From Citrobacter amalonaticus (GTDB lineage Bacteria; Pseudomonadota; Gammaproteobacteria; Enterobacterales; Enterobacteriaceae), in NCBI RefSeq assembly GCF_018252635.1, contig NZ_JAGTXM010000004.1:310001-374000 (forward strand): a stretch of DNA of 64,000 bases. The letters are read 5' to 3'. The position numbers were made by a program, and so were the translations under genes. Under the pieces are notes generated by a model. The model had not been told where the DNA came from and did not search any database. It saw only the letters and a program-made list of their open reading frames with translations. This document shows, piece by piece, positions 1 to 13,331 of this stretch. The first letter of the stretch is position 1, and each line of letters starts with the position of its first letter.

Positions 1-950
1 TCATCACCACCAAGCCGCGCCAGCAGTTGATCCTCTTCCAGACAGCTCAGGAGCGCTAACGACACGGCCTGCAAAAGCTGGTCGCCAAACATATGGCCAT
101 AGGCGTCGTTCACCTTTTTGAAGTTATCAAGGTCGAGATAAACAATGCCGACCTGGCTGTCGCCTGCCTGCTCGATGGCCTCATTGATCAGCTCATGGAT
201 AGCGTTGCGGTTTGGCAGGCCGGTGATGGTGTCGGTATTTGCCAGGACGCGTAACCGCTCCTGCGCGCGCCGCTCTTCAGTGATGTCCGTACCGGAACAG
301 ATCAGGTAGATTTCGTTCTTCCCACTGCCGCTGTGGACAAATTTATTGCGGAACAGGAACAGGCGCTGTCCTTTACGGGTTTTTACCCAGCGTTCAACTT
401 CATACGAATTACCGTTGCGAAATAAACCGCTGATGTTACGACGTGAGGCGGCAGCCTCCCGGCGGCTCATAAAGAGTTTAAATACGCTCTGCCCAATCAC
501 TTCCTGCTCTTTCAACCCGGTATACTCTTCACACAGACGATTGAAGCGTTGAATGTTACCCCGGCTGTCGAGGATCACAATCGCAGAGTTAGCTTCCGTC
601 ACCACCTGTTCAGCGAACGACAGTCCTTTAACCAGATCGCGCGCCACGGAAGGGGTATCGTGCCAGGCCGACGCGCTGCCAGCCCATTCATGCTTGTTAA
701 TTTTGCGGCCCACCAGATGCACCGGGACATCGTTGTCTTCAAAAGGGAGCGTCATCATCAGACTGGAGGTGATGACCGTCATTTCGCGGATTCGTTCGGC
801 TTGCTCGGGGGAAAGTTCAACGCTCTCCGCCCGGTCGGTCGCTTCGGTGACGGACAAATGCAGGGTGTTGGAATCTTCTGACAAACGCCAGTAAGGCGTG
901 TGAGTACCCAGAAAGTTATACAACGTTGCGGACTCCAGAATGTCTTTCAT
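1..950 (-). CDS. pdeR: Cyclic-di-GMP phosphodiesterase PdeR (Gmr), partial
   Basis: The gene runs off the left edge, so only the N-terminal ~316 residues are visible. It starts at ATG 950 behind a GGGAGG-type ribosome site and begins MKDILESATLYNFLG, as in E. coli PdeR. A PAS domain follows (NSAIVILDSRGNIQRFNR and on), then a GGDEF domain starting near LANTDTITGLPNRN. The last visible codons read ARLGGD, the start of the GGDE signature, so the EAL phosphodiesterase domain lies outside the window. In E. coli PdeR is a trigger enzyme that inhibits DgcM and MlrA, which restrains csgD and curli. Its neighbour rnb is the same as in E. coli. Identification is by recognised sequence; catalytic state of the EAL half cannot be judged. 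Confidence 0.95.
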   Translation of the reverse strand, partial: MKDILESATLYNFLGTHTPYWRLSEDSNTLHLSVTEATDRAESVELSPEQAERIREMTVITSSLMMTLPFEDNDVPVHLVGRKINKHEWAGSASAWHDTPSVARDLVKGLSFAEQVVTEANSAIVILDSRGNIQRFNRLCEEYTGLKEQEVIGQSVFKLFMSRREAAASRRNISGLFRNGNSYEVERWVKTRKGQRLFLFRNKFVHSGSGKNEIYLICSGTDITEERRAQERLRVLANTDTITGLPNRNAIHELINEAIEQAGDSQVGIVYLDLDNFKKVNDAYGHMFGDQLLQAVSLALLSCLEEDQLLARLGGD

Positions 951-1144
951 AAGGAACTCCCTCCCGTGTAATGCTCTGACAACCCTTAATGGAAGGGATC
1001 GCTACCGTTCAGTCAAACTCATGCTGCTGAACATCTTGTTTTGTTTATGTATTTATTTGTAATTCAGAATCAGGAAAAAGCCCAGGCGAGGTTGAAAATA
1101 TATCCGCCTGACAGTCAGAGTGTAGTGAGAGAATGGCGATTATG

Positions 1145-1180
1145 GGAAAGAAAACGGCCTTTCCTGAAAAGAAAAGACCG
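1145..1180 (-). terminator. Rho-independent terminator of rnb
   Basis: Read on the minus strand, an 8-bp stem (CGGTCTTT with AAAGGCCG, one G-U pair) with a 10-nt loop is followed by TTTTC. It lies 17 bases past the rnb stop codon and ahead of pdeR. Confidence 0.75.
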
Positions 1181-1196
1181 TTACAGTGAGGGGGCG

Positions 1197-3131
1197 TCAG
1201 GCGGCAGGGCGAGCGATGATGCTGCGCGTTTCCATCCGTACTTCGGCGATGGTGACATCAATCACATCCGTCACTTTATAGACGGTTTCACCTTTGATCT
1301 GGATGGTGCCGCTCTCCTGACTGCAAACCAGTTCGTCGCGAACCGCATGCAGGAACGGTGCTGGGATAAAGGCAACCGCGCCGTTATCCACCAGGCGTAC
1401 CCGCATCCCACCACGGCTAACATCAATGATTTCCGCTGCGAAACGGGTATCCGTACCGACTTTATCGTTCAGGAAGCGGGCATACAACCAGTCGCCGACA
1501 TCGCGCTCCGCCATGCGGTTCAGGCGACGGCGTTCGGCCATCTGCACGGTGATCTCTTGCTGTGGACGATTAATGCTTTCACCTTTAATGACCGCTTTCA
1601 GCAGGCGATGGTTGATCATATCCCCATACTTACGAATCGGCGAGGTCCAGGTGGCGTAAGCCTCCAGGCCCAGGCCAAAATGCGGGCCCGGTTCAATGCT
1701 GATTTCCGCAAAGGACTGGAAACGACGAATGCGGCTGTCGAGGAAGCCCGACGGCTGCGCATCCAGTTCACGACGCAGTTTGCAGAAGCCTTCGAGGGTC
1801 AGGACTTCTTCGGCGTTGACATGCATCCCATGGGATTGCAGCAGCGCGGCCAGCGCATCAGCATTGGCCGGATCAAAGCCCATGTGAACGTTGTAAATGC
1901 CAAAGCCGAGTTTGTCGCGCAGTATGCGTGCAGCGCAGATGTTGGCGGCAATCATTGACTCTTCGACAATCCGGTTCGCGATCCGCCGCGGTTCCGCAAC
2001 GATATCGAGCACTTCGCCTTTTTCGCCGAGAATAAAACGGTAGTCAGGGCGATCTTTAAATACCAGCGCATGATGGTGACGCCACTCGCCACGGCTCAGG
2101 CAGATACGTTGTAGCAGACGAATCTGCTGGGCGATTGCTTCGCTCTCAGGCTGCCAGCTGCCGCTGTTTTCCAGCCAGTCAGAGACATTGTCGTAAGCCA
2201 GCTTGGCTTTTGACTCAATCGTCGCGGCGAAAAACGTGATGTCATCTTCAATGGTGCCATCCGCGGTAATGGTCATGCGACAGGCGAGCACCGGGCGTAC
2301 TTCATTGGCACGCAGTGAACAGAGGTCGTCAGACAGTTCGCGTGGCAACATTGGAATGTTGAAACCCGGCAGATAGTTGGTAAACGCCCTGATTTTCGCA
2401 GCGTTATCCAGTTTGCTGCCTTCGGCGATCCAGGCTGTTGGATCGGCAATCGCCACGGTCAGTTGCAATTTGCCATCTGCCAGTTCTTCGGCATACAGTG
2501 CATCGTCCATATCTTCCGTACTGGCACTGTCGATAGTGACAAAATTCAGTGCGGTAAGATCCTGGCGCTCCAGTCCTTCATCCAGCATTTCTGTCGCCAC
2601 GCCGTCCGGCGCTTCTTTTTCAAGATTGTGACGCGCCAGGGTGACCCACCACGGTACGAAGTGGTCGTCAGCGAAAGTGATGAACTGAGTTAATTCGGCG
2701 TAGAAGGTGCGATCGCCTTTAAGCGGATGACGGCGCATTTCAGCAACGGCCCAGTCACCCTCTTTAAATTCATGCTCCACACCGCGTGCAGCGCGGCAGG
2801 GAATGGCGTCTTTCAACAGCGGGTGATCCGGCACAATGGACAGGCGATCGTTCTTACCCTGCACCTTACCGACAAAGCGGGTCAGGAACGGTTCAACCAG
2901 CTCTTCCGGCTCCGCGGATTCACGATCTTTTTCCGTGTGGATGACGGCGATGATACGGTCGCCATGCATCACTTTTTTCATCTGCGGTGGTGGAATGAAA
3001 TAACTTTTTTGCGCATCGACTTCCAGGAAGCCAAAGCCTTTTTCCGTGGCTTTTACCACCCCTTCGGCACGTGGCGTCTGGGAATGCAGTTGCTGTTTAA
3101 GCTGCGCTAGCAGCGGGTTGTCCTGAAACAT
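1197..3131 (-). CDS. rnb: Exoribonuclease II (RNase II)
   Basis: 644 residues, the same length as E. coli RNase II. It degrades single-stranded RNA processively 3' to 5' in the cytoplasm and is a main mRNA decay enzyme. Cold-shock-type RNA-binding folds occupy the N-terminus ([17 protein letters not shown]). The RNB catalytic domain carries the four metal-binding aspartates in [14 protein letters not shown] near residues 201-210, and a C-terminal S1 domain follows. The arginine-rich [17 protein letters not shown] segment typical of the family is present. All key residues expected for activity are seen. It sits between yciW and pdeR in the E. coli order, with its own terminator. Confidence 0.98.
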   Translation of the reverse strand: MFQDNPLLAQLKQQLHSQTPRAEGVVKATEKGFGFLEVDAQKSYFIPPPQMKKVMHGDRIIAVIHTEKDRESAEPEELVEPFLTRFVGKVQGKNDRLSIVPDHPLLKDAIPCRAARGVEHEFKEGDWAVAEMRRHPLKGDRTFYAELTQFITFADDHFVPWWVTLARHNLEKEAPDGVATEMLDEGLERQDLTALNFVTIDSASTEDMDDALYAEELADGKLQLTVAIADPTAWIAEGSKLDNAAKIRAFTNYLPGFNIPMLPRELSDDLCSLRANEVRPVLACRMTITADGTIEDDITFFAATIESKAKLAYDNVSDWLENSGSWQPESEAIAQQIRLLQRICLSRGEWRHHHALVFKDRPDYRFILGEKGEVLDIVAEPRRIANRIVEESMIAANICAARILRDKLGFGIYNVHMGFDPANADALAALLQSHGMHVNAEEVLTLEGFCKLRRELDAQPSGFLDSRIRRFQSFAEISIEPGPHFGLGLEAYATWTSPIRKYGDMINHRLLKAVIKGESINRPQQEITVQMAERRRLNRMAERDVGDWLYARFLNDKVGTDTRFAAEIIDVSRGGMRVRLVDNGAVAFIPAPFLHAVRDELVCSQESGTIQIKGETVYKVTDVIDVTIAEVRMETRSIIARPAA

Positions 3132-3220
3132 ATTTGTCTATTTTCGTGGCCATAAGAGCGGCTGACAGTTTTACGCGAAAGTACCTGATGCGGCAAGCGC
3201 TCTTTATGGCAATGAAAGGG

Positions 3221-4360
3221 TTAATATGTCTCGCCCAGGGCGATTTTCAGACGATTCAGCCATCCGCATAACCCTGACCAGGCCAGCAGGTTGATAGCCT
3301 GTTCAGCGGAGGCACTGGACTCGCTGAGAGGGATGAACTGCGCGGCACTGAAACGATCGGGCGCGCGCGTTAACAGCTGTATCGCCTGGAACAGCGGGCG
3401 CTCAACCGATTGTTGTCGTTCCCGGCGTTCTATTTCGTGTTCACTCTGGCGCAGTAAGTCGGCGATGTCCGAGGACTCCGCCTGCTGGTTAAAACAGCTT
3501 GCACTGCCGTTAATTCGTGACGTCAGCAGCGTGGTGAAACGGTGCGCAGGGGACTCAATGGACAATGTGCTTTTAAGGAGGGTGCCAAGCAGGGTAAGTA
3601 GCGTCGGTTGATGAACCAGATTAGGCGCGATGTGCTGAAGGGCGGCGAGCGGCTGATAACACGACAGGCACTCCCTCTGTTCCGCCGTTGCATAGCGCAG
3701 TTCAACCTGTTCGTGCGCCGAGTGCCAGACCGTGTCGGACTGCTGGAACAGAGAGGCATCGGCGAATGACTGCATGTCCAGCCCCGGCATCCAGCGTACC
3801 GGTTGTCCAAGCCATGCCTGAAACGTGGCGATGACGCGCGCCTGAAAACCGATATAGCCAATGATTTGGTTCATCAATGCGATATCCCAGGCGGAGAGAC
3901 CAACGTCGTATAAATGCTGGCGAGCGCGGTTATCAATTACCGAGGGTGAACTGGCAAGCTGGCGAGCGTACTGAGTAATCTGTGCCAGACGGTGATTACT
4001 CTCACGTGACGAATCCGGGCCGGGAAGCGGCGTCAGGCGGGCGGCATAGTGGTTGCAAAGCCGCTGCACGCCATACACCTGGGCGACCGTTAACGCGGTA
4101 CTCATGCGTTCATAGGCGCTAAAGGTATGCAGGCGGTTCAGTAACACGGCATCAGGGAATAATTCGTGAGCAAGCAGGCGGGCCGGTTGCAGCCAGGACT
4201 GAAAGGGTAAAAGCGACGCTTCGGGGATTACCAAATCCAGCAAAAATCGGTCATCAACGTGTGCGGCTTCCGGTACCAGCGGCAATACGTCCTGCGGTCC
4301 GGTACTGGATTGCGTTTCATGATACCAGTGGCTTTTACCGCTGAATCGGCGTTGTTCCAT
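3221..4360 (-). CDS. yciW: YciW, carboxymuconolactone-decarboxylase-like protein
   Basis: 379 residues from ATG 4360, chosen because AAGGA precedes it and the protein then starts [19 protein letters not shown] like E. coli YciW; an upstream ATG at 4396 lacks this support. The family carries an AhpD/CMD-like helical fold and is annotated as a putative oxidoreductase or peroxidase. In E. coli it has been linked to cysteine/methionine metabolism, but no reaction is established. No signal peptide or membrane segment is visible. It lies between rnb and fabI as in E. coli. Confidence 0.88.
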   Translation of the reverse strand: MEQRRFSGKSHWYHETQSSTGPQDVLPLVPEAAHVDDRFLLDLVIPEASLLPFQSWLQPARLLAHELFPDAVLLNRLHTFSAYERMSTALTVAQVYGVQRLCNHYAARLTPLPGPDSSRESNHRLAQITQYARQLASSPSVIDNRARQHLYDVGLSAWDIALMNQIIGYIGFQARVIATFQAWLGQPVRWMPGLDMQSFADASLFQQSDTVWHSAHEQVELRYATAEQRECLSCYQPLAALQHIAPNLVHQPTLLTLLGTLLKSTLSIESPAHRFTTLLTSRINGSASCFNQQAESSDIADLLRQSEHEIERRERQQSVERPLFQAIQLLTRAPDRFSAAQFIPLSESSASAEQAINLLAWSGLCGWLNRLKIALGETY

Positions 4361-4516
4361 GGGCGTTCCTTGGTCTGTATGTGGCGACCCGGACACGTCG
4401 TCAATTCACGCCGGATCGTTTTCGCTGCTTAATCCTGGCGTAAGCGGGGAAGGGACGAAAGATTGTTGCGTGATAACAAAGATCGAAAAGCTATATTGCG
4501 GGGTAAACGAGAGAGT

Positions 4517-4539
4517 ATGGGCGGCAGAGCGCCGCCCAT
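4517..4539 (-). terminator. Hairpin downstream of fabI
   Basis: A perfect 9-bp GC-rich stem (ATGGGCGGC with GCCGCCCAT) and 5-base loop lies just past the fabI stop codon. There is no good U-tract on either side, so it may end transcription weakly or protect the fabI mRNA 3' end. Confidence 0.5.
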
Positions 4540-4556
4540 ATAGAAAGTCGGAATGA

Positions 4557-5345
4557 TTATTTCAGTTCCAGTTCGTTCATTGCAGCGATGCTGAAACCGC
4601 CGTCAACGTGAACCACTTCACCAGAGATACCGCCGGACAGATCGGAGCACAGGAAGGCTGCAGAGTTACCCACATCTTCGATAGTCACAGTACGACGAAT
4701 CGGGGTTACCGCTTCGCAGTGTGCCAGCATCTTACGGAAATCTTTAATGCCAGAAGCAGCCAGAGTACGGATTGGACCTGCAGAGATGGCGTTAACACGA
4801 ACACCTTCCGGCCCCATCGCGTTCGCCATATAACGAACGTTCGCTTCCAGAGAGGCTTTTGCCAGACCCATCACATTGTAGTTCGGGATCGCACGCTCAG
4901 CGCCCAGGTAGGAGAGCGTCAGCAGGGCAGAGCCCGGATTCAGCATAGAACGGCAGGCTTTTGCCATCGCCACAAAGCTGTAGGAGCTGATATCGTGAGC
5001 GATTTTAAAGCCTTCGCGGGTGACTGCGTTCACGTAGTCGCCGTCCAGTTGATCGCCAGGGGCAAAACCGATTGAGTGAACGAAACCGTCAAATTTCGAC
5101 CAGGTTTTGGCCAGTTCTGCAAACATCGTGTCGATGCTTTCATCTTCTGCGACATCGCACTGCAGAACGATGTTTGAACCCAGCTGAGCTGCAAATTCTT
5201 CCACGCGGCCTTTCAGTTTGTCGTTCTGGTAGGTGAATGCCAGTTCTGCGCCTTCGCGATGCATCGCCTGCGCGATACCCCAGGCGATGGACAGTTTGCT
5301 GGCAAGACCGGTCACCAGAATGCGCTTACCGGAAAGAAAACCCAT
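4557..5345 (-). CDS. fabI: Enoyl-[acyl-carrier-protein] reductase FabI (NADH)
   Basis: 262 residues, identical in length to E. coli FabI. It reduces trans-2-enoyl-ACP with NADH in the last step of each fatty acid elongation cycle. This is a divergent short-chain dehydrogenase fold: the cofactor motif is [13 protein letters not shown] near residue 13, and the catalytic Tyr156 and Lys163 lie in [14 protein letters not shown]. Gly93 is in [17 protein letters not shown], the position altered in triclosan-resistant E. coli; here it is the wild-type glycine. The gene is monocistronic on the minus strand between yciW and the sap operon, as in E. coli. Confidence 0.98.
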   Translation of the reverse strand: MGFLSGKRILVTGLASKLSIAWGIAQAMHREGAELAFTYQNDKLKGRVEEFAAQLGSNIVLQCDVAEDESIDTMFAELAKTWSKFDGFVHSIGFAPGDQLDGDYVNAVTREGFKIAHDISSYSFVAMAKACRSMLNPGSALLTLSYLGAERAIPNYNVMGLAKASLEANVRYMANAMGPEGVRVNAISAGPIRTLAASGIKDFRKMLAHCEAVTPIRRTVTIEDVGNSAAFLCSDLSGGISGEVVHVDGGFSIAAMNELELK

Positions 5346-5467
5346 AGCTTAAATCCTTATGTTATTGTTGTGGCGTCAGGCTGCGTTAAGGCGCCTGGCG
5401 TCGTTAAAACGCGGCGATTCTATCACGAGACGCCGGGAGAGTTAATCCGACCACTTCGGGAGACCCG

Positions 5468-6274
5468 TTATCGGTCTTTTCGCCAGGCATCTGCCGTTAA
5501 TGCTTCACCGAAGTGACCGGCGATTAATCGCTTCGTCAGTTCATGCAGCGGGGAGGCTAACACATCTGCGGTACTGCCGCGCTCAACGACTTCCCCCTGG
5601 TGCATCACCAGCACCTGATCGCTAATGTGCTTCATCATGCCAAGATGCTGGGTGACGTAAATATAAGAGATACCCTGTTTCTCCTGCAATTCCAGCATCA
5701 GGTTGATTAACTGCGAGCGCATCGACATATCGAGCGACGCCAGCGCCTCATCGGCAATAATCACTTTCGGGCGCAGAATCATCGCACGGGCGAGTCCAAG
5801 TCGTTGTTTTTGCCCCGGTGCCAGCATATGCGGGTAATAGCTGACGTGATCGGGCAGCAGTCCTACCATGCGCATGGTTGCAATAATCTGTTTACGCCGC
5901 TGTTCCGGATCAAGTTCGGTATTCAGTCGCAATGGAAAATCGAGGATTTGCGAAATGCGCTGACGCGGGTTCAGTGAGGTCGACGGATCCTGGAAAATCA
6001 TGCGGATACGCTGACTGCGAAACGAATAATCACCAAACTCAAGCGGATGATCGTCGATCAGCAGTTCGCCGCCGGTCGGCTCAACCATGCCTGCCAGCAT
6101 TTTTGCCAGCGTCGATTTACCCGAACCGTTCTCGCCGATGATGGCCAGCGTCTGACGCTCGCGCAGCGTAAAGCTCAGCGGCTTTACAGCCTCTACCGTC
6201 TGGCGACGAAACCAGCCCGTGCGGTAGCGGAAGGTTTTACTCAGATTACGCACTTCAAGTAAGGTCTCGACCAT
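5468..6274 (-). CDS. sapF: Peptide ABC transporter ATPase SapF
   Basis: 268 residues, last gene of sapABCDF. It is one of two ATPases of the Sap importer, which in Salmonella takes in antimicrobial peptides and in E. coli has also been tied to putrescine export and TrkG/H potassium uptake. Walker A is GENGSGKSTLAKM, the signature is the variant LAPGQKQRLGLARA, Walker B is VIIADEALASLD, and the switch histidine is in YVTQHLGMMKH. The LAPGQ form replaces the usual LSGGQ and is shared with E. coli SapF as far as I recall. It starts one base past the sapD stop, so translation is probably coupled. Confidence 0.96.
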   Translation of the reverse strand: MVETLLEVRNLSKTFRYRTGWFRRQTVEAVKPLSFTLRERQTLAIIGENGSGKSTLAKMLAGMVEPTGGELLIDDHPLEFGDYSFRSQRIRMIFQDPSTSLNPRQRISQILDFPLRLNTELDPEQRRKQIIATMRMVGLLPDHVSYYPHMLAPGQKQRLGLARAMILRPKVIIADEALASLDMSMRSQLINLMLELQEKQGISYIYVTQHLGMMKHISDQVLVMHQGEVVERGSTADVLASPLHELTKRLIAGHFGEALTADAWRKDR

Positions 6275-6275
6275 C

Positions 6276-7268
6276 TCACTCTCTCTCCATATTCAGCGGG
6301 AAATGACAGGCGTAGAGATGATTTTTCGCCCCGGTCAAACGCGGCGTTTCAATACATTCGCGCTGCGCATACGGGCAGCGTGGCCCCAGACGGCAGCCGA
6401 TAGGCAATTGTTCCAGCAACGGGATGGCTCCGGGCATGGTATTCAGACGACTTTTGTGCGGCATGGCGCTCCCAAAGTCGGGAATGGCGCGGATCAGCGC
6501 CTGGGTGTATGGGTGATGTGGCGTCGTCACCAGCTCTTTGCTCGGCGCGGTTTCCACCGTCTGACCACAGTACAGCACGTTAATTTTATCCGCCCACTGG
6601 CTGAGCATTTGCAGGTCATGGCTGATCAGCAAAATGGTGGTATTGCTGTTCTGATTCAGCCGCGTTAGCAGGCGGAAGATCTGCGCCTGGGTGGTCGGTT
6701 CCATCGCGTTGGTCGGTTCGTCCGCAATCAGCAGTCGCGGTTGATTCGCCAGTGCGATGGCGATCATCACTTTCTGGCATTCACCGTCGGTCAGTTCATA
6801 CGGAAAACTGCGCATGGCGTCTTTATGATCTTTAATCCCCACCCGGTGCAGTAATTCAATGGCGCGACGTTTCCGCCAGCCAATACGCTGCCACCAGCGG
6901 CCTTTATAGGTCCATGCGGGAATGTTTTGCATCAATTGGCGCCCCACGCGCTCGGATGGATCCAGACACGATTGCGGCTCCTGGAAGATCATCGAAACGT
7001 TATGTCCCACCAGTTTGCGTCGTTCACGCGGTGAAAGACGTAGCAGGTCGATATCGTCAAAACGCATCCGGTCGGCGGTGACGCGCCAGTTATCTTTGGC
7101 AACACCGCAGATGGCTTTGGCGATCAAACTTTTACCGGAACCGGATTCACCTACCAGCCCACGGATTTCGCCTTCGCTGAGGGTCATACTGACGCGGTCA
7201 ACGGCTTTGACCCACTCTTCGCCCGTTTTGAACTCAATAGTCAGGTTGCGAATATCCAGTAATGGCAT
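6276..7268 (-). CDS. sapD: Peptide ABC transporter ATPase SapD
   Basis: 330 residues. This is the second ATPase of the Sap system. Walker A is [15 protein letters not shown], the signature is the degenerate [12 protein letters not shown], and Walker B is [15 protein letters not shown]-terminal Opp/Dpp-type extension contains the cysteine cluster [15 protein letters not shown] and CHFPL, typical of oligopeptide ATPases that bind an Fe-S cluster. In E. coli SapD also supplies ATP-dependent support to the Trk potassium channels. Its start overlaps the end of sapC by one base. Confidence 0.96.
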   Translation of the reverse strand: MPLLDIRNLTIEFKTGEEWVKAVDRVSMTLSEGEIRGLVGESGSGKSLIAKAICGVAKDNWRVTADRMRFDDIDLLRLSPRERRKLVGHNVSMIFQEPQSCLDPSERVGRQLMQNIPAWTYKGRWWQRIGWRKRRAIELLHRVGIKDHKDAMRSFPYELTDGECQKVMIAIALANQPRLLIADEPTNAMEPTTQAQIFRLLTRLNQNSNTTILLISHDLQMLSQWADKINVLYCGQTVETAPSKELVTTPHHPYTQALIRAIPDFGSAMPHKSRLNTMPGAIPLLEQLPIGCRLGPRCPYAQRECIETPRLTGAKNHLYACHFPLNMERE

Positions 7269-8158
7269 TATTCCACCCCCGCGATAATGGCACGGCGAAC
7301 TCCGTCACCTAACAGATTCACCAGCAGGACGCTGATCATGATCGCGGCACCGGGCAGCATCACCGTCCATGGTGCAACGTAAATCAGCTCCAGCGCATCG
7401 CCCAGCATCGCACCCCATTCCGGCGAGGGGAGTTGCGCGCCAAGATCGAGAAAACCGAGCGCGGCGATATCCAGGATCGCCATCGACAGCGCACGGGTGA
7501 TTTCGGTGATCAATCCCGCGGTAATGTTGGGCAATATGGCGAACCAGAGGATGTTCAGCGTTGAGGCGCCATCCAGACGCGCCGCGATGACATACTCTTT
7601 TTCCAGTTCGTCATGCACCATGCTGTAGACCGAACGGACCATGCGTGGCAGCAGCGCCAGCCAGACGGCAAACATGGCGTGGGTCAAATGCGGCCCGGCG
7701 AAGGCGACGACGATAATCGCCAGCAGCAGCGACGGGATCGACAGCAGAGTATCAAGAATATGGTTCAGCACGGCGGAACGCAGACCGTGCGTTGCTCCCG
7801 CGACCACGCCGAGAAACAGCCCGCACAGCGTTGCGGCGAGGGTAACGACAAACGCGCCGCCTACGGTGGGGGCCGCGCCGCTGAGCAGACGGCTCAGGAC
7901 ATCGCGACCCAGATCGTCAGTACCGAGGAAGAAGGAGACTTCGCCATAGCGTGACCAGGAGGGCGGCAGCAACTGATAGCCGAGGAATTGCTGATCGATA
8001 CCGTACGGCGCAAACCAGTTGCCGAACAGGCATAACACCACCAGTCCTGCGCAGCCGTACAGACCCACCATTGCCGTGGTATCGCCATAAAATTTGCGCC
8101 ATGCGGTGCGCAGCGTACCCGGCGGGCGCTTTTCGCTGTAAACGCTATCGTAAGGCAT
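7268..8158 (-). CDS. sapC: Peptide ABC transporter permease SapC
   Basis: 296 residues of inner-membrane permease. The N-terminal membrane segment is at about residues 31-50 ([19 protein letters not shown]). A DppC-type permease domain follows, with the EAA-like loop [19 protein letters not shown] that docks on the ATPases. The Opp-family motif [16 protein letters not shown] is present near residue 100. Its start overlaps sapB by 14 bases, as is usual for coupled translation in this operon. Confidence 0.96.
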   Translation of the reverse strand: MPYDSVYSEKRPPGTLRTAWRKFYGDTTAMVGLYGCAGLVVLCLFGNWFAPYGIDQQFLGYQLLPPSWSRYGEVSFFLGTDDLGRDVLSRLLSGAAPTVGGAFVVTLAATLCGLFLGVVAGATHGLRSAVLNHILDTLLSIPSLLLAIIVVAFAGPHLTHAMFAVWLALLPRMVRSVYSMVHDELEKEYVIAARLDGASTLNILWFAILPNITAGLITEITRALSMAILDIAALGFLDLGAQLPSPEWGAMLGDALELIYVAPWTVMLPGAAIMISVLLVNLLGDGVRRAIIAGVE

Positions 8159-9110
8159 ACCATTCCTTATGTTTCAGAGGGTTAGCCATAGCACCCAAAA
8201 TGTCGGAAATCACGTTAACGATGATGACCAGCGAACCAATCACCATCACGCCGGCGGAAATCGCCGCATAATCCTGCTGGCGGATGGCGTTGATCAGCCA
8301 GCGACCGAGGCCCGGCCAGCTAAAGACCATTTCGGTGATCATCGCCAGCGTCAGCATGGTTGAGAACTGCAGGCCGAGACGAGGGATCACCGGTGGTAAG
8401 GCGTTATGCAGTACATGGCGGCGCAGGATCGTAAACCGCGACAGACCACGCGTGGCTGCAGCCTTCACGTAGTTCTGATCAAACACTTCGATGGTACTGA
8501 TACGCATCAGGCGAATCACTTCCGTGGTCGGCGCAACTGCCAGCGTCAGCACCGGCAACACCATGTGCCGCACGGCGCTCATCACCATCTCATCGCGCCA
8601 GGGAGAATCAGAGATCCAGGCGTCGACAATGGCCAGACCGGTGACCGGCTTCACTTCATAGAGCAGATCGAATCGTCCAGACACCGGCAGCCAGCCGAGG
8701 GTCAGGGAAAAGAAAAGGGTCAGCAGGAGCGCCAGCCAGAACACGGGGATTGAAAAGCCGAGCAGGGCGAGGGCGCTAATCAAGCGATCCTGCCACTTGT
8801 TGCGGGTGATACCCGCCAGCATACCCACCGGGATCCCCACCATTAACGCAAAGCCGAACGCCAGCGTGCATAGCTCCATCGTGGCCGGGAACACCTCTTT
8901 AAGCTGTTCAGAGATAAGCTGTCCATTGATGCTGGAGACGCCAAAGTCCCAGTGGATAAGGCCATTGAACCAGAATACCCACGCATTCCATAGCGATGCG
9001 CCTTGTAGCGGCGCATGCGGTGTAAAATAGCTCAGACTGAAGCCGATAAAGGTCAGAAAAAACAGCGTAACCATCAGCAACAGCAAACGACGCAAGGTGA
9101 AGATAATCAT
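8145..9110 (-). CDS. sapB: Peptide ABC transporter permease SapB
   Basis: 321 residues. This is the partner permease, of DppB type. The first membrane segment is residues 9-28 ([20 protein letters not shown]). The permease core begins around residue 75 with the EAA loop [19 protein letters not shown]. In the cell it forms the channel with SapC. It overlaps sapA by 4 bases and sapC by 14 bases. Recognised from E. coli and Salmonella SapB. Confidence 0.96.
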   Translation of the reverse strand: MIIFTLRRLLLLMVTLFFLTFIGFSLSYFTPHAPLQGASLWNAWVFWFNGLIHWDFGVSSINGQLISEQLKEVFPATMELCTLAFGFALMVGIPVGMLAGITRNKWQDRLISALALLGFSIPVFWLALLLTLFFSLTLGWLPVSGRFDLLYEVKPVTGLAIVDAWISDSPWRDEMVMSAVRHMVLPVLTLAVAPTTEVIRLMRISTIEVFDQNYVKAAATRGLSRFTILRRHVLHNALPPVIPRLGLQFSTMLTLAMITEMVFSWPGLGRWLINAIRQQDYAAISAGVMVIGSLVIIVNVISDILGAMANPLKHKEWYALR

Positions 9111-10750
9111 GGCTTTTTCACCTCATCTTTTTTTTCGCGCGACACGCCGGCGAAAGAGGCGTTACCAAACGGGCTCAACACCAGGCCTTTAATATCATAT
9201 CGATAAGCCTGCAGTCGCAGTGACGAGGCGAGCGGCAGAATGGGTAATTCTTTGGCGAGGATGTTCTGCGCTTCATCATACGCATCAATACGTGCAGAAA
9301 GCTGCTGAGAAGAGAGCGCTTTACGTAGTATGTTGTCGAACTCCGGATTGCACCAGTGGGCAAAGTTAGTCTGTGAATTGATGGCCGCACAGCTGAGCAA
9401 CGGACGGAAGAAACTGTCCGGATCGTTACTGTCGGTTGCCCAGCCGGATAACGTCAGATCATGGTTCATGTCCATCAACCGCGCCTCCTGGAAACGACCT
9501 TCAACCGGTACAATCACCACTTTCACCCCAACCTGGGCCATATCCGCCTGGATAAGCTCAGCGGTTTTCAGCGGACTGGGGTTCCACGCCTGCGAACTGG
9601 TTGGCACCCACAGTCGTAGCGTCAGATTCTCCAGCCCCAGCGCTTTGAGCTGCTCACGGGATTTGGCCGGATTGTATTCTGTTATTTTAGCCTCGTTGTC
9701 ATACGCCCACGAAGCGCGAGGTAAAATAGAGGCCGCCGTTTCCGCCGTGCCGTAATAGATAGACTGCATCAGACGCTGGTTATTTATGGACAGCGCCAGG
9801 GCGTGGCGAACCGCCGGATTATTCAACGGGGGTTTGTCGGTGTTAAACGCCAGGTAGGCAATGTTCATCCCAGGACGCAGCGTCAGACGCAGACGCGGAT
9901 CGTCACGCAGGATCGTTAACTGGCTGGCGGCCGGCCAGGCCAGCACATCACATTCACCGGTAAGCAGCTTTGACAAGCGCCCGGTTCCGCCAGATCCCAG
10001 ATCCACCACCACCTGCGGCATCAGCGGCTTACCCCGCCAGAATTTTTCATGACGTTGCAGGCGGATGTATTGCCCGGCGCGATACTCAGAAAGCTGGAAC
10101 GGACCGGTACCGACCGGCTGGCGGTCGAGCTGCTCCTGACGATCCTGTTTTGTTAACTGCGCGGCATATTCGGCTGACATTACGGAGGCGTAATGGGTCG
10201 CCAGGTGCCATAAGAAAGACGCGTCCGGTTGCGTCAGACGAAACTCAACGGTGTTATTATCAAGCTTACGCACGCTCTGTACGTTATCGGCGAACTGCAG
10301 GCTGTCGAAATAGGGGAAATTGCCGCCATTGATGTTATGCCACGGGTGGTTGCGATCGAAGATGCGCTGAAAGGTAAAGACCACGTCGTCGGCATTCAGT
10401 TTACGCGTTGGTGTAAACCACGCCGTTTTTTGAAATGCGACGTCACGACGCAGATGGAAACGGTAGGTTGCACCGTTATCCAACACCTCCCAGCTTTCCG
10501 CCAGTTCCGGGACCAGACGATAGGTATAGGGATCAACATCCAGCAGCCGGTCATAGAGCTGGGCGGCAAGGGTGTCAACGATCAGTCCGCTGCTCACTTT
10601 CTGCGGATTAAAGGTGTTGACCTGCCCACTCACGCAATAGACAAAGCCACTGTCGCGGATATCTTCCTGTGGGGCAGTTTCAGGCGCAGCAGCAGCCTGA
10701 CCACTCAGAAGTCCAGCCATCACGATCAGAGACGATAAAACCAGGCGCAT
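9107..10750 (-). CDS. sapA: Periplasmic peptide-binding protein SapA
   Basis: 547 residues, first gene of the sap operon. A Sec signal peptide is clear ([21 protein letters not shown], then APETAP). The rest is an SBP family 5 solute-binding protein of the OppA/DppA fold. In Salmonella it binds antimicrobial peptides in the periplasm and hands them to SapBC; haem binding is described in Haemophilus. The full cluster sapA-B-C-D-F is intact with short overlaps, so the transporter should be functional. The upstream gene pspF lies on the same strand 112 bases away, so readthrough is possible. Confidence 0.96.
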   Translation of the reverse strand: MRLVLSSLIVMAGLLSGQAAAAPETAPQEDIRDSGFVYCVSGQVNTFNPQKVSSGLIVDTLAAQLYDRLLDVDPYTYRLVPELAESWEVLDNGATYRFHLRRDVAFQKTAWFTPTRKLNADDVVFTFQRIFDRNHPWHNINGGNFPYFDSLQFADNVQSVRKLDNNTVEFRLTQPDASFLWHLATHYASVMSAEYAAQLTKQDRQEQLDRQPVGTGPFQLSEYRAGQYIRLQRHEKFWRGKPLMPQVVVDLGSGGTGRLSKLLTGECDVLAWPAASQLTILRDDPRLRLTLRPGMNIAYLAFNTDKPPLNNPAVRHALALSINNQRLMQSIYYGTAETAASILPRASWAYDNEAKITEYNPAKSREQLKALGLENLTLRLWVPTSSQAWNPSPLKTAELIQADMAQVGVKVVIVPVEGRFQEARLMDMNHDLTLSGWATDSNDPDSFFRPLLSCAAINSQTNFAHWCNPEFDNILRKALSSQQLSARIDAYDEAQNILAKELPILPLASSLRLQAYRYDIKGLVLSPFGNASFAGVSREKKDEVKKP

Positions 10751-10862
10751 AATTTTTAAGGTTTTTAGGTACGATTTGCAAAGTGTATCGCACTATCGCC
10801 CGCCAGGTACAAATGTCTGCGGGCAACTGGCGTAAATATGCGCAATCAGGAGGCGGGAAGCG

Positions 10863-12674
<1,812 letters not shown>

Positions 12675-12728
12675 TAATACCTGGCGGTGCCCGAACGCGC
12701 CGCCGCTCATTACCTGTAAGGAGTACTC

Positions 12729-12953
12729 ATGAGCGCGCTATTTCTGGCCATTCCGTTAACCATCTTTGTGCTGTTTGTGTTACCGATTTGGTTATGGCTG
12801 CATTACAGCAACCGTTCCAGCCGCGGGGAGTTATCGCAAAGCGAACAGCAACGTTTAGTTCAGTTGACCGACGACGCGCAGCGCATGCGTGAACGTATTC
12901 AGGCGCTGGAAGATATTCTCGATGCGGAACATCCGAACTGGAGGGATCGCTAA
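12729..12953 (+). CDS. pspB: Phage shock protein B
   Basis: 74 residues. One N-terminal membrane span (MSALFLAIPLTIFVLFVLPIWLWLHY) is followed by a charged cytoplasmic coiled-coil tail (RLVQLTDDAQRMRERIQALEDIL). With PspC it senses membrane stress and recruits PspA away from PspF. An AAGGAG ribosome site precedes it, and the stop overlaps the pspC start (TAATG). Confidence 0.97.
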   Translation: MSALFLAIPLTIFVLFVLPIWLWLHYSNRSSRGELSQSEQQRLVQLTDDAQRMRERIQALEDILDAEHPNWRDR

Positions 12954-13312
12954 TGGGCGGTATTGATCTGAACAAAAAATTATGGCGCATTCCACAGCAG
13001 GGCATGCTGCGGGGCGTGTGCGCGGGGATCGCGCAGTATCTTGATGTGCCGGTGAAACTGGTGCGCATTTTAGTGGTGTTGTCGATCTTTTTCGGGCTGG
13101 CGTTTTTCACTCTGGTCGTCTACATCATTCTGGCGTTTGTGCTCGATCCCATGCCGGACAACCTTGCCGCAGACGAGCAGCAACCGTCCAGCGGTGAGCT
13201 ATTAGATATTGTCGATAGAGAACTGGCGGCAGGGGAGAAACGCTTACGTGAAATGGAGCGTTATGTCACCTCCGACACGTTTACCTTGCGTAGCCGTTTC
13301 CGTCAGTTGTAA
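12953..13312 (+). CDS. pspC: Phage shock protein C
   Basis: 119 residues. The PspC domain is at residues 8-70: [26 protein letters not shown], then a long membrane segment ([33 protein letters not shown]). The C-terminal tail is charged. It is an inner-membrane sensor that works with PspB. Translation is likely coupled to pspB through the one-base overlap. Confidence 0.97.
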   Translation: MGGIDLNKKLWRIPQQGMLRGVCAGIAQYLDVPVKLVRILVVLSIFFGLAFFTLVVYIILAFVLDPMPDNLAADEQQPSSGELLDIVDRELAAGEKRLREMERYVTSDTFTLRSRFRQL

Positions 13313-13331
13313 GTCATATAAGAGGGCTGAG

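Noticed and set aside
1041-1958. 305-codon plus-strand ORF over rnb
   Set aside because: It is antisense to a well-recognised full-length RNase II gene, and its product resembles no family known to me; a composition shadow.
7613-7954. Plus-strand ORFs over sapC
   Set aside because: Low-complexity products (Arg/Gln-rich) antisense to a conserved permease.
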